The notes beneath the pieces were generated by a model. The model was given only the letters and a program-made list of their open reading frames with translations, was not told the origin of the DNA and searched no databases. Positions 8,709 through 15,610 of a DNA stretch of 40,738 nucleotides are shown in pieces. Location: assembly GCA_027078675.1 (NCBI GenBank), contig JALWWX010000214.1:1-40738 (forward strand). The letters are read 5' to 3'. Both the position numbers and the translations under genes were made by a program. The DNA comes from Aquificales bacterium. Lineage in GTDB: Bacteria > Aquificota > Aquificia > Aquificales > Aquificaceae. Positions within the stretch are counted from its first letter, which is position 1. The number at the start of each line of letters is the position of its first letter.

Positions 8709-9449
8709 ATGCTTGATCTGAAAGGGAAAAAAGCCCTCGTAACTGGTTCCACAAGAGGTATAGGTAAAGCCATAGCTCACAAATTAGCAAAGGCGGGAGC
8801 TGACGTTGTTGTAACGGGAACAACGGAGGAAAAGGCAAAGGAAGTGGCGGAATCTTTAAAATCTTATGGCGTTAATGCCATTGGTGTAAAAATGGACATA
8901 AGAGATGATAAATCTATTGAAGATGCCTTTGAAAGGATAAATAAAGAATTCGGAGAAATAGATATACTTGTGAACAATGCAGGTATAACAAGGGACACGC
9001 TTTTTATTAGAATGTCCGATAAAGATTGGGAAGATGTGATCAACGTAAATCTGAACGGCACCTTCAGGGTGACAAAAAGAGTGGTTAGAAGTATGATTAA
9101 GAAGAGGTGGGGAAGGATAATAAATATGTCTTCCGTTATAGGTTTTGCGGGAAATCAGGGACAGACTAACTATTCCGCATCCAAATCCGCCCTTTTGGGA
9201 TTTACAAAATCACTTGCAAAGGAACTTGGACCGAGAAATATAACGGTTAATGCGGTTGCCCCCGGTTTTATAGAAACCGACATGACAGCTGTGCTTCCTG
9301 AAGAGGTGAGGGAACGTTACAAATCTAACATAGCGCTCGGAAGATTCGGATCACCGGAAGAGGTTGCGGATGTTGTCCTGTTTCTCAGCTCCGATATGGC
9401 TTCTTATATAACGGGCGAGATTATTCATGTTAACGGAGGAATGCTATAA
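8709..9449 (+). CDS. fabG: 3-oxoacyl-ACP reductase
   Basis: NADPH-dependent reduction of 3-oxoacyl-ACP in the fatty-acid elongation cycle. It is a 246-residue classical short-chain dehydrogenase: TGSTRGIG nucleotide-binding loop (residues 12-19), NNAG (89-92) and the catalytic triad S142, Y155 and K159 in NYSASK. The C-terminus VNGGML is typical of FabG. It is the first gene of fabG-acpP-fabF-rnc, so fatty-acid synthesis genes and the carrier protein are co-transcribed. Confidence 0.96.
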   Translation: MLDLKGKKALVTGSTRGIGKAIAHKLAKAGADVVVTGTTEEKAKEVAESLKSYGVNAIGVKMDIRDDKSIEDAFERINKEFGEIDILVNNAGITRDTLFIRMSDKDWEDVINVNLNGTFRVTKRVVRSMIKKRWGRIINMSSVIGFAGNQGQTNYSASKSALLGFTKSLAKELGPRNITVNAVAPGFIETDMTAVLPEEVRERYKSNIALGRFGSPEEVADVVLFLSSDMASYITGEIIHVNGGML

Positions 9450-9474
9450 ATAAAAAGGTTCAGGAGGTGTTGAA

Positions 9475-9708
9475 ATGGAACTTGAACAGAAGGTAAAAGA
9501 AATCATAGCAGATCAGCTCGGAGTAGAAATAGAAAAGCTCACTGATGATGCAAAGTTTGTTGACGATCTTGGGGCGGATTCCCTTGATGTGGTAGAGCTC
9601 ATAATGGCTTTTGAAGAAGAGTTCGGGATAGAAATACCCGACGAAGATGCGGAAAAGATCCAGACTGTGGGGGATGTTATTAACTATCTTAAGGAGAAGG
9701 TAAAGTAA
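9475..9708 (+). CDS. acpP: Acyl carrier protein
   Basis: This is the 77-residue acidic carrier for growing acyl chains. The phosphopantetheine attachment serine is S36 in [18 protein letters not shown]. The gene has a strong Shine-Dalgarno (AGGAGG at 9462-9467, 7 bases before the ATG), in contrast to fabG upstream, and this fits the very high expression expected of ACP. It lies 25 bp after fabG and 12 bp before fabF. AcpS, which activates it, is encoded at 6329-6688. Confidence 0.98.
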   Translation: MELEQKVKEIIADQLGVEIEKLTDDAKFVDDLGADSLDVVELIMAFEEEFGIEIPDEDAEKIQTVGDVINYLKEKVK

Positions 9709-9720
9709 TTTAAACTAATT

Positions 9721-10959
9721 ATGAGAAGGGTAGTTGTAACAGGTCTGGGAGTAGTATCCCCTATAGGTACTGGTGTTGAAAAATTCTGGAACAATCTTGT
9801 TGCTGGTGTAAGCGGTATAGACAGGATAAAAAGGTTTGATCCTGTTGAATGGGGTCTCCCTGTTCACATAGGGGGTGAGGTGAAAGACGTTGATTTCCTT
9901 CAATACTTTGATAAAAAGGAAGCCCAAAGGATCTCGGACTTTATAAAGTTTTCAATTATCGCAACGGAAGAAGCTCTTAAGGATAGCGGTCTTTTGGAAA
10001 CAAAGGTTGATCCGTACAGGGTAGGCGTAATAATAGGTTCGGGTATAGGAGGTCTGAGGGATATAGAAGAAAATACCCGTATACTTCTTGAAAAAGGAGC
10101 GAGAAGGGTTTCACCCTTTTTTGTGCCTTCTGGAATTTCAAATATGGCATCGGGCTATGTTGCCATAAGGTGGGGATTTAAAGGCGTCAACTATGCGGTT
10201 GTATCAGCTTGTGCGACGGGTAACCATGCCATAGGTGATGCATTTAGACTTATACAGACAGGAGATGCGGATATTATAATAGCAGGCGGGAGCGAAAGTG
10301 CTATAACACCCCTTGGAGTGGCGGGATTTGCAAATATGAAAGCCCTCTCAACAAGAAACGATGAACCACAAAAGGCATCAAGACCTTTTGATAAAGACAG
10401 GGATGGTTTTGTTATGGGAGAAGGTGCTGGTATACTTGTACTTGAAGAATATGAACACGCCAAGGCAAGGGGAGCAAAGATATACGCTGAAATTGTAGGT
10501 TACGGAGCCACCGACGATGCTTATCACATAACCGCTCCCTGTGTGGATGGCGAGGGTGCTTATGAATGCATGAGATTAGCCTTGGAAGATGGTAAAATAA
10601 AGCCAGAGGAAGTTGACTATATAAACGCACACGGCACATCAACACCTCTAAATGATAAAACAGAAACCATGGCTATAAAAAAATTATTCGGTGATCATGC
10701 CTATAAGCTTAAGATAAGTTCAAATAAATCAATGATCGGACACCTACTGGGTGGAGCAGCGGCGGTTGAAGCTGTAGCTACTGTAAAAACGATAGAGACA
10801 GGAATAATACCCCCTACAATAAATCTGGAAAATCCCGATCCAGATTGCGATCTTGACTATGTACCAAACAAAGCGGTAAAACAAGAGGTAAACGTAGCCC
10901 TTTCCAACGCCTTCGGATTTGGTGGTACAAATGCAAGCATCCTCTTCAGGAAAGTTTAA
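9721..10959 (+). CDS. fabF: 3-oxoacyl-ACP synthase II
   Basis: Condensing enzyme that elongates acyl-ACP with malonyl-ACP. The 412-residue product has the Cys-His-His triad: C164 in [15 protein letters not shown]304 in [11 protein letters not shown] and H341 in [18 protein letters not shown]. The C-terminus [14 protein letters not shown] is typical. It lies 12 bp after acpP. Its last 29 bp overlap the preferred rnc start. Confidence 0.97.
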   Translation: MRRVVVTGLGVVSPIGTGVEKFWNNLVAGVSGIDRIKRFDPVEWGLPVHIGGEVKDVDFLQYFDKKEAQRISDFIKFSIIATEEALKDSGLLETKVDPYRVGVIIGSGIGGLRDIEENTRILLEKGARRVSPFFVPSGISNMASGYVAIRWGFKGVNYAVVSACATGNHAIGDAFRLIQTGDADIIIAGGSESAITPLGVAGFANMKALSTRNDEPQKASRPFDKDRDGFVMGEGAGILVLEEYEHAKARGAKIYAEIVGYGATDDAYHITAPCVDGEGAYECMRLALEDGKIKPEEVDYINAHGTSTPLNDKTETMAIKKLFGDHAYKLKISSNKSMIGHLLGGAAAVEAVATVKTIETGIIPPTINLENPDPDCDLDYVPNKAVKQEVNVALSNAFGFGGTNASILFRKV

Positions 10960-11635
10960 CCCAGAAGAATTAGAACAAAAGATAGGATATACATTTAAAA
11001 ATAAAAACCTGCTTATTCAAGCACTAACACACGTATCCTACGTAAAAGAGTCCGGAGGTTCCCACTATGAAGTCCTTGAATTCCTCGGAGATGCTATAGT
11101 TAACTTCATAATAGTTGATATACTCGTTAAAAATTTTCCAAGAAAAAGGGAAGGCGCCCTTGCACCTTTAAAGGCTTTCCTTATAAGTGAAGATTTTCTT
11201 TCAGAACTTGCCAAGGAACTTGATCTACAGAATTACATAAGGCTGAGCAAAAGGGAACATTTAAAGGGTACGAGGAACAACATATCCATTATGAGCGATG
11301 TATTTGAAGCCCTATGGGCATCCATATATATTGACTGCGACAGGGACGCCAACCTTGTCAAGGATATATTCGCAAAACTTTTTGAGAAAAAAATAATACA
11401 AACAGTAAGGGAACAGAGGATAAGAAAAGACTATAAAAGCTTACTACAGGAGATAACCCAAGGCAGATGGAAGGAAAAACCTGTTTACAGGGTTATAAAA
11501 ATGGAAGGTCCGGAACACGATAAGATATTCACCGTTGAGTGTACAGTGAAGGAGTACAGGACCATAGGTACAGGTAAAAGCAAAAAGGACGCGGAGCAAA
11601 AGGCTGCGGAAAAGATGATAGAGCTTTTATCGTGA
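10931..11635 (+). CDS. rnc: Ribonuclease III
   Basis: Cleaves double-stranded RNA in rRNA and mRNA processing. It has an N-terminal nuclease domain with the signature [15 protein letters not shown] (acidic residues E50 and D54) and the second acidic pair in DVFEALWAS. The C-terminal dsRNA-binding domain ends [20 protein letters not shown] chose the ATG at 10931 (234 aa), preceded by GGTGGT, over the in-frame TTG at 10919. The sequence strongly resembles the structurally studied Aquifex RNase III as I remember it. It overlaps fabF and is last in the operon. Confidence 0.95.
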   Translation: MQASSSGKFNPEELEQKIGYTFKNKNLLIQALTHVSYVKESGGSHYEVLEFLGDAIVNFIIVDILVKNFPRKREGALAPLKAFLISEDFLSELAKELDLQNYIRLSKREHLKGTRNNISIMSDVFEALWASIYIDCDRDANLVKDIFAKLFEKKIIQTVREQRIRKDYKSLLQEITQGRWKEKPVYRVIKMEGPEHDKIFTVECTVKEYRTIGTGKSKKDAEQKAAEKMIELLS

Positions 11636-11670
11636 AGGCTAAGTAAGGAGAATGAGTTTTTTCTTTTTCT

Positions 11671-12012
11671 TCACCACGGAATGAGTTTGAACCACTCAAG
11701 TATAATTCTTTTCTCTTCATAATTTAATGCCCTTCCGAAGCGGACTTCTTTGAACAAGAATTTTAAATTCAGATGCTCGGGAAGGGATATTGTAGCTGAG
11801 TATGTTTCCTTTCCCAAAACAGCACTTATTTTCTCTCCCCCAGTTGGCTTTCCTGATATGTAATCCATAACAGACATAACAATTTCATATACAAACTTCA
11901 CAGCTTCCTTATGTTTCATATCGTAGTTTTTACAGAAATAATCTGCATAGGTTTCTATCAACATATCAACTGCACAAGACTCTGTTATCCCCCAGTCCTC
12001 CCAACCCTGCAT
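11671..12012 (-). CDS. Unknown protein paired with a Panacea antitoxin; candidate toxin
   Basis: This 113-residue soluble protein starts 3 bp after the stop of the Panacea-domain gene upstream, so the two are almost certainly co-translated. It has no membrane segment or signal peptide. The first half is a predicted helical region (ESCAVDMLIETYADYFCKNY, AVKFVYEIVMSVMDYI). The second half is mixed, ending LNYEEKRIILEWFKLIPW. I do not recognise a toxin family. In PanAT systems the gene adjacent to the Panacea protein is usually the toxin and these toxins are very varied, so by position this is the toxin candidate. That is inference only. Confidence 0.6.
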   Translation of the reverse strand: MQGWEDWGITESCAVDMLIETYADYFCKNYDMKHKEAVKFVYEIVMSVMDYISGKPTGGEKISAVLGKETYSATISLPEHLNLKFLFKEVRFGRALNYEEKRIILEWFKLIPW

Positions 12013-12015
12013 GGT

Positions 12016-12639
12016 TTAGGTTGCTGGTTCAAGCTCCTTTCTTATATGCTCCACTATTTCATCATACTTTCCTTCGTAAGCAAGCTGTGCAAATCTCTTG
12101 GCTTCTTCTACTTCCTCTTGGGTAGGTTTCCTCACGAAGTGGTGCAGTATCATCAGAGGATTCAGCTCTTCATACTCCCTTTTTGCTCTGAAGGCGGGAG
12201 TATGCGTATACCTGCTCAGTTCACTGGCTTTTTTCTTTCCAAATACATACACAAGATAGCTTATGAGTTCTATTTCTTCTTTGGATAGGTGTTCAAGTTT
12301 AGGAGGGATAGCTTCAAACATCCACCTATAGTAAACCGAATAAAATCCGAGCTCAGAGACCTTCTTGGCTTTAAGGATCCCTTCTTTTTCAAGCTCCTCA
12401 ATTAACGAGTCAAGTTCTTCAAGGGTAGGTCCAAACCTGTTTTTTACAAATCTTCCACCTATAGCTCTCTTCCCTGTGGCGAGCATCATAAACCCCTCAT
12501 AAAACCACAGTATCTTGTGAAGCTTTGTTTTCCCGAAAGCTTTCGGATTCTTTCCTGTAAGGTAGACTATATACCGAACTATCTCTTTAGCCTTCTCCCT
12601 GTTCAGTTTTGTTGCTTCTGCTTGCATATGGAACTGCAT
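12016..12639 (-). CDS. Panacea-domain (DUF4065/SocA-like) antitoxin-like protein
   Basis: This 207-residue protein has the Panacea signature: a helical start followed by KTKLHKILWFYEGFMMLATGK and then GGRFVKNRFGPTLEELD. The family is a promiscuous antitoxin domain that neutralises many unrelated toxins. The C-terminal extension (about residues 110-207, highly charged and helical) may be the toxin-binding part. The start has a good Shine-Dalgarno (GAGGTG, 8 bases upstream). A second in-frame ATG lies 12 bases further in. The partner gene follows after 3 bp. Domain call by pattern, good; antitoxin role inferred. Confidence 0.75.
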   Translation of the reverse strand: MQFHMQAEATKLNREKAKEIVRYIVYLTGKNPKAFGKTKLHKILWFYEGFMMLATGKRAIGGRFVKNRFGPTLEELDSLIEELEKEGILKAKKVSELGFYSVYYRWMFEAIPPKLEHLSKEEIELISYLVYVFGKKKASELSRYTHTPAFRAKREYEELNPLMILHHFVRKPTQEEVEEAKRFAQLAYEGKYDEIVEHIRKELEPAT

Positions 12640-12694
12640 ACCTTAACACCTCTTCGGCCATGTTTATACATTATCTCAAATCGGGAGGGATACA

Positions 12695-12937
12695 ATGATT
12701 TCTGTTCGTGGGTACAGTTTTTTTCAGAACTACATTTTAAGCCCGGACCCCAACTTTTACGTTAATTACCGAGGAAGGGCAGTAAGGCTTGATAAAGACG
12801 GGAACATCTACGATTACTCCTCTTTGGCAGAAAAAGGACTGAGCGTAAACACAGAAGGACAAGTATACGAGATCAATACGGGCAAAATTGTAAAAAACAT
12901 TGACAGAAATGAGTTTATATTAGGAAAAATAGAATAG
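12695..12937 (+). CDS. Small orphan protein between the two Panacea modules
   Basis: An 80-residue protein of unknown function. It has a good Shine-Dalgarno (GGGAGGG, about 6 bases before the ATG), which supports it as real. The sequence is rich in Tyr, Asn, Asp and Gly, with alternating strand-like repeats (RAVRLDKDGNIYDYSS, SVNTEGQVYEINTGK), so a small all-beta fold is likely. It diverges from the Panacea gene at 12639 across 55 bp and ends 1 bp before the convergent gene at 12939. There is no signal peptide and no recognised domain. Confidence 0.55.
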   Translation: MISVRGYSFFQNYILSPDPNFYVNYRGRAVRLDKDGNIYDYSSLAEKGLSVNTEGQVYEINTGKIVKNIDRNEFILGKIE

Positions 12938-12938
12938 G

Positions 12939-13325
12939 CTATCCGGAGCTATATATATCATCAAGCTTTTCATATATATTCTCCGCAAGCTCTCTAATTT
13001 CTTGCCTTCCTATATCTGCTTTTACGATAAGAGCCTTCACATTGGAATTAAGCTCCCTAAGTTCTTTAAGTATCTCAAGAAGTATCTCATCCCTGTTCTC
13101 GGGTGTTTTCATATTTCCTTCCCTCCTTTCTCCTGATCCCGCGGGGTTTTTCGCATTTTCGTTTTCCTTTACAGACGATGTATGGCTTTCACCTTTATAA
13201 GGTGCATTATAACCCGGTATTTTGATGCCTACTATGTCCAAAAACGCCATAAATTCCGGATCTCTTCTCAATTCTCCTTCCGATTCCGTCTTTTTTTCCT
13301 TGTCACCCCTGCGAAAAAACTTCAT
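12939..13325 (-). CDS. Uncharacterised protein with C-terminal coiled coil
   Basis: A 128-residue protein from the ATG at 13325, or 131 from the GTG at 13334. The ATG is preferred because GGTGAG lies just upstream. The basic N-terminus (MKFFRRGDKEKK) is followed by a short conserved-looking patch (DPEFMAFLDIVGIKIPGYNAPY), a low-complexity Ser/Asn/Glu-rich linker, and a long amphipathic helix (DEILLEILKELRELNSNVKALIVKA...) that should form a coiled coil. Convergent with the small gene at 12695. Function unknown. A structural or adaptor role is only a guess. Confidence 0.55.
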   Translation of the reverse strand: MKFFRRGDKEKKTESEGELRRDPEFMAFLDIVGIKIPGYNAPYKGESHTSSVKENENAKNPAGSGERREGNMKTPENRDEILLEILKELRELNSNVKALIVKADIGRQEIRELAENIYEKLDDIYSSG

Positions 13326-13421
13326 ACCTCTCACCCCGCTTGTTTAAATATACATCCTTTGTTGTTTTATGTAAAGCTCTTTTTTTACACGTGACTGCGG
13401 TCATATCTTCCCGTATACACC

Positions 13422-13430
13422 TGATATAAT
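13422..13430 (+). promoter_or_regulatory. Extended -10 promoter of the second Panacea gene
   Basis: TGATATAAT is a full extended -10 box, and the ATG at 13442 follows after 11 bases, predicting a leader of about 5 nt. No convincing -35 element was found. There is no Shine-Dalgarno before the ATG run (ATGATGATG). Confidence 0.6.
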
Positions 13431-13441
13431 TTGCAATGTGA

Positions 13442-14014
13442 ATGATGATGTCAAAGTTGAGGAGAAATAAACTTGAAAATGCCATAGGATATTTTGCAAG
13501 GAAACATTACGAAAAAACAAAAAAACCTTTAACCAAAACTTTGCTTTATAAGTACCTTGCGTTTCTTGATTTCGGATCCGTAAGGGAAACGGGAAGGCCT
13601 GCTATAGGATTGGAGTACAGAGCCATGGAATACGGACCGGTTCCCATTGATTTACATAGGGAGATAGAACAAGCGGAGGGTAACAAGACGGGACAATGCT
13701 ATAAATTGGTCAGAGAGAAGGATTCGGGGAATGTGGTGTATATTTATCCGCTTACGGGAACCGAACCGGATTTGAAATACTTCTCCGAGTATGAGATAAA
13801 GCTCATGGACAAGCTGATAGAAATTTTTGCGGATAAATCAATAGGAACGCGTATTGTAAGCGATGCGTCTCACGAGGATATAAAAGCTTGGAAGAAAGCT
13901 TACAATAGAAAGCCTAATTCGTTAATAAGGTATGAGGATGAACTTGAGGGAGTTGAGGATCAAAAAATAAAGGAAGAAAGATTACAAACATACAAAATGC
14001 TTATGGGAGAATAA
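13442..14014 (+). CDS. Second Panacea-domain (DUF4065-like) antitoxin-like protein
   Basis: A 190-residue protein with the Panacea layout: helical start, KTLLYKYLAFLDFGSV, then GLEYRAMEYGPVPIDLHREI, and the late SHEDIKAWKKAY motif that many family members carry. It is clearly diverged from the other Panacea protein of this window (12016-12639), so the two are not recent duplicates. The start is an ATGATGATG run just after an extended -10. Three bases after its stop, in the same frame, a 44-codon reading frame begins that looks like the remains of its partner. Confidence 0.75.
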   Translation: MMMSKLRRNKLENAIGYFARKHYEKTKKPLTKTLLYKYLAFLDFGSVRETGRPAIGLEYRAMEYGPVPIDLHREIEQAEGNKTGQCYKLVREKDSGNVVYIYPLTGTEPDLKYFSEYEIKLMDKLIEIFADKSIGTRIVSDASHEDIKAWKKAYNRKPNSLIRYEDELEGVEDQKIKEERLQTYKMLMGE

Positions 14015-14017
14015 GAA

Positions 14018-14152
14018 TTGTTCCCCGTGGGGAGTGTAATAGTCATTGATAGATTCCACGGAAGACGCGGAACTCCTAAGCGCAGATGGTTCATATACTT
14101 CGGAACAACAGTTGAGACTTGGATCAAAAACCACCTACGGAGTCTTTATTAA
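14018..14152 (+). pseudogene. Short, probably truncated partner (toxin) of the second Panacea gene
   Basis: This is a 44-codon frame from TTG 14018 (alternative GTG 14027), with GGGAGA about 7 bases upstream as a Shine-Dalgarno, ending TAA at 14150-14152. The peptide opens VGSVIVIDRFHGRRGTPKRRWFIYFG, which looks like the beta-strand opening of a small nuclease-type toxin (MazF/PemK-like in style), and then stops. The +1 frame stays open from about 14107 to a TGA at 14202 (…SKTTYGVFINPPFPSF…), so a frameshift could have broken a slightly longer gene. It could also be a genuine micro-protein. The toxin identity is inferred. Confidence 0.4.
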
Positions 14153-14164
14153 TCCCCCCTTCCC

Positions 14165-14202
14165 ATCATTCCAAAAATCTACTTTCTATCATTCCAAAAT
14201 CT
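14165..14202. repeat. Direct repeat ATCATTCCAAAA(A)TCT
   Basis: ATCATTCCAAAAATCT at 14165-14180 recurs as ATCATTCCAAAATCT at 14188-14202, differing by one A, with start-to-start spacing of 23 bases (about two helical turns). It could be an operator pair or an insertion footprint. Confidence 0.55.
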
Positions 14203-14234
14203 GAAAACAATAGACAAAATGGGATAATAGAAAG
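14182..14234. repeat. Inverted repeat, 14-base arms
   Basis: CTTTCTATCATTCC (14182-14195) and GGGATAATAGAAAG (14221-14234) are complementary at 12 of 14 positions around a 25-base loop. The left arm overlaps the second copy of the direct repeat. Confidence 0.5.
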
Positions 14235-14236
14235 AC

Positions 14237-14290
14237 AATTTGGGGTTAGATTAAGTGCAAAACCGTTTTAACCATAATCTGAGCCCAATT
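14237..14290. repeat. Inverted repeat, 16-17 base arms
   Basis: AATTTGGGGTTAGATTA (14237-14253) pairs with TAATCTGAGCCCAATT (14275-14290), allowing a bulge and two mismatches. The loop contains a further small palindrome (AAAACCGTTTT). It is not followed by a T-run, so it is not a classic intrinsic terminator. Confidence 0.5.
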
Positions 14291-14323
14291 TATCTTTTAT
14301 GTGTCCCTTTTTAACTGTTGATG

Positions 14324-14351
14324 TTGATATGTGGAATAATAGAGATATACT
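14324..14351 (+). promoter_or_regulatory. Promoter of the small reading frame at 14359
   Basis: TTGATA (14324-14329), a 16-base spacer and TATACT (14346-14351) precede ATG 14359 by 7 bases. The arrangement is the same short-leader type seen at trpE and at the gene at 29658, and it supports the small frame as a real gene. Confidence 0.5.
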
Positions 14352-14358
14352 TTAATGA

Positions 14359-14490
14359 ATGATGGAGAAGGTATATTTTGTTGAGGATGGTCTCGGTTAT
14401 GGGGAAAGGGCAGTTTTCGGTCCTTTTATAACCTTCATGGCTGAGGTAAAGGAATATAAATCACTTTCCATAGAAAAAGTAACAGCATAG
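14359..14490 (+). CDS. Small protein (43 aa) ahead of the LOG-like gene
   Basis: MMEKVYFVEDGLGYGERAVF and a further 23 residues, ending EKVTA. The codon use looks like the rest of the genome, the promoter is perfectly placed for a leaderless mRNA, and it ends 6 bases before the LOG-like gene, suggesting co-transcription. There is no Shine-Dalgarno. It could be an intact small protein or the surviving piece of a larger one. No family recognised. Confidence 0.4.
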   Translation: MMEKVYFVEDGLGYGERAVFGPFITFMAEVKEYKSLSIEKVTA

Positions 14491-14496
14491 GGAAAA

Positions 14497-14952
14497 ATGA
14501 AAATAGTATCCGTCATAGGTTCTTCTCAAGCTAATGAGGAAGAATACAAAGTTTCCTACGAGGTTGGTAAACTTTTGGCGGAAAGGGGGATAACAGTAGT
14601 ATGCGGAGGGAGGACAGGAGTAATGGAAGGTGTATGTAAGGGGGCTAAGGAAAAGGGTGGTCTTACCATAGGTATAATGCCCTCTTATACGGGGGAAGAG
14701 GCTAATCCTTGGGTTGATATAAAGATAAACACGGGTTTAAGTTGGAACAGGAACCCGATAGTCGTTGCCACGGGGGACATGGTGATAGCAATAGGGGGCA
14801 ACTGGGGAACCCTCTCTGAAATAGCCTACGCCCTTATACTCGGTAAATACATAGTAGGATACAAAACACACAATATAGAAGGGGTTGAGAAGGTGGATAG
14901 TGTGGAAGATATTATAAAGAGGGTGGAAGAGTTTTATAAAAATGCTTTTTGA
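14497..14952 (+). CDS. LOG-like Rossmann protein (TIGR00725-type)
   Basis: A 151-residue single-domain Rossmann protein. VSVIGSSQAN opens the first strand, then VVCGGRTGVMEGVCKGAKEKGG, and later GDMVIAIGGNWGTLSEIAYAL, which corresponds to the PGGxGTxxE motif of LOG/lysine-decarboxylase-like phosphoribohydrolases. Family members of the LOG type release ribose 5-phosphate from nucleotides. The short TIGR00725 branch is poorly characterised, and the usual PGG is replaced by IGG-N-WGT here. It overlaps the following phosphoribosyltransferase gene by 11 bp. Confidence 0.8.
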   Translation: MKIVSVIGSSQANEEEYKVSYEVGKLLAERGITVVCGGRTGVMEGVCKGAKEKGGLTIGIMPSYTGEEANPWVDIKINTGLSWNRNPIVVATGDMVIAIGGNWGTLSEIAYALILGKYIVGYKTHNIEGVEKVDSVEDIIKRVEEFYKNAF

Positions 14953-15610
14953 AAATAGAACCCATGCGGGTAAGCTTACGGCTGAACTGTTAAGGGATAA
15001 AATTGAAGACAGGGAAAATACTATACTTCTTGCAATACCGAGGGGAGGCGTGGAGATTGCTTACAATATGGCTAAGGTACTCAACATACCCTTCAGTCTA
15101 ATCATAGTCAGAAAGCTCGGCATACCGTGGAATGAAGAAGCTGCCTTCGGCTCAATAGATCCAGATGGTATAAGCTACATTGATGAAGCGGTTGTAAGAT
15201 ACGCAAAGATCTCAAAGGAAGAGATTGAAAGGGTTAAGGCAAAGGAACTTACCAAGATAAAAGAGAGAATCAATAAATTTTTGGGAGGGAAAGAACCGGA
15301 AGTAAGGGATAAAAGGGTAATCATTGTTGATGACGGAATAGCTACGGGATATACGGTCATAGCGGGCATAAGTTATGTAAAGAGAAAAGGTGCAAAGGAG
15401 GTTATGGTGGCATCTCCCGTATGTCCAGAAGATGCTGTTTTAAAGATAGGTAAGCTATGCGATAGGGTGTTTTGCTTTTACAAGGCGAAGGAAGGCTCCT
15501 TTGCGGTGGGTATGTTTTACAAAGATTTTAAGCAACTTGACGATGAAGAGGTACTAAAAATCATAGAGAGGGCGAAAAGGGAAGGGTTGTTTTATCAAAA
15601 CAGATCCTGA
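14942..15610 (+). CDS. Phosphoribosyltransferase-domain protein
   Basis: A 222-residue type I PRTase-fold protein. The PRPP-binding loop is RVIIVDDGIATGYT, where DD and the following Gly-Thr region bind PRPP and Mg. The N-terminus (FENRTHAGKLTAELL, AIPRGGVEIAYNMAK) matches the group of predicted phosphoribosyltransferases often found near alpha/beta hydrolases. The nucleobase substrate is unknown. It overlaps the LOG-like gene by 11 bp, so the products are probably made together. The 3' end overlaps carB2 (opposite strand) by 16 bp. Confidence 0.85.
   Translation: MLFENRTHAGKLTAELLRDKIEDRENTILLAIPRGGVEIAYNMAKVLNIPFSLIIVRKLGIPWNEEAAFGSIDPDGISYIDEAVVRYAKISKEEIERVKAKELTKIKERINKFLGGKEPEVRDKRVIIVDDGIATGYTVIAGISYVKRKGAKEVMVASPVCPEDAVLKIGKLCDRVFCFYKAKEGSFAVGMFYKDFKQLDDEEVLKIIERAKREGLFYQNRS

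Larger units (their letters stand above)
14153..14358. other. Repeat-rich non-coding stretch
   Basis: These 206 bases contain no convincing gene. They hold a short direct repeat, two inverted repeats and the promoter of the following small reading frame (listed separately). Such a layout after a broken toxin gene is compatible with the relic of a small mobile or recombination event, or with a structured RNA. Neither can be settled from sequence alone. Confidence 0.5.

Noticed and set aside
12517-12765. 82-codon frame overlapping the Panacea start and the orphan gene
   Set aside because: It is mostly antisense to the Panacea gene and out of frame with the orphan gene, which has a good ribosome site of its own.
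14237-14290. Intrinsic terminator after the Panacea module
   Set aside because: The stem is imperfect, its loop is long, and no run of T follows.
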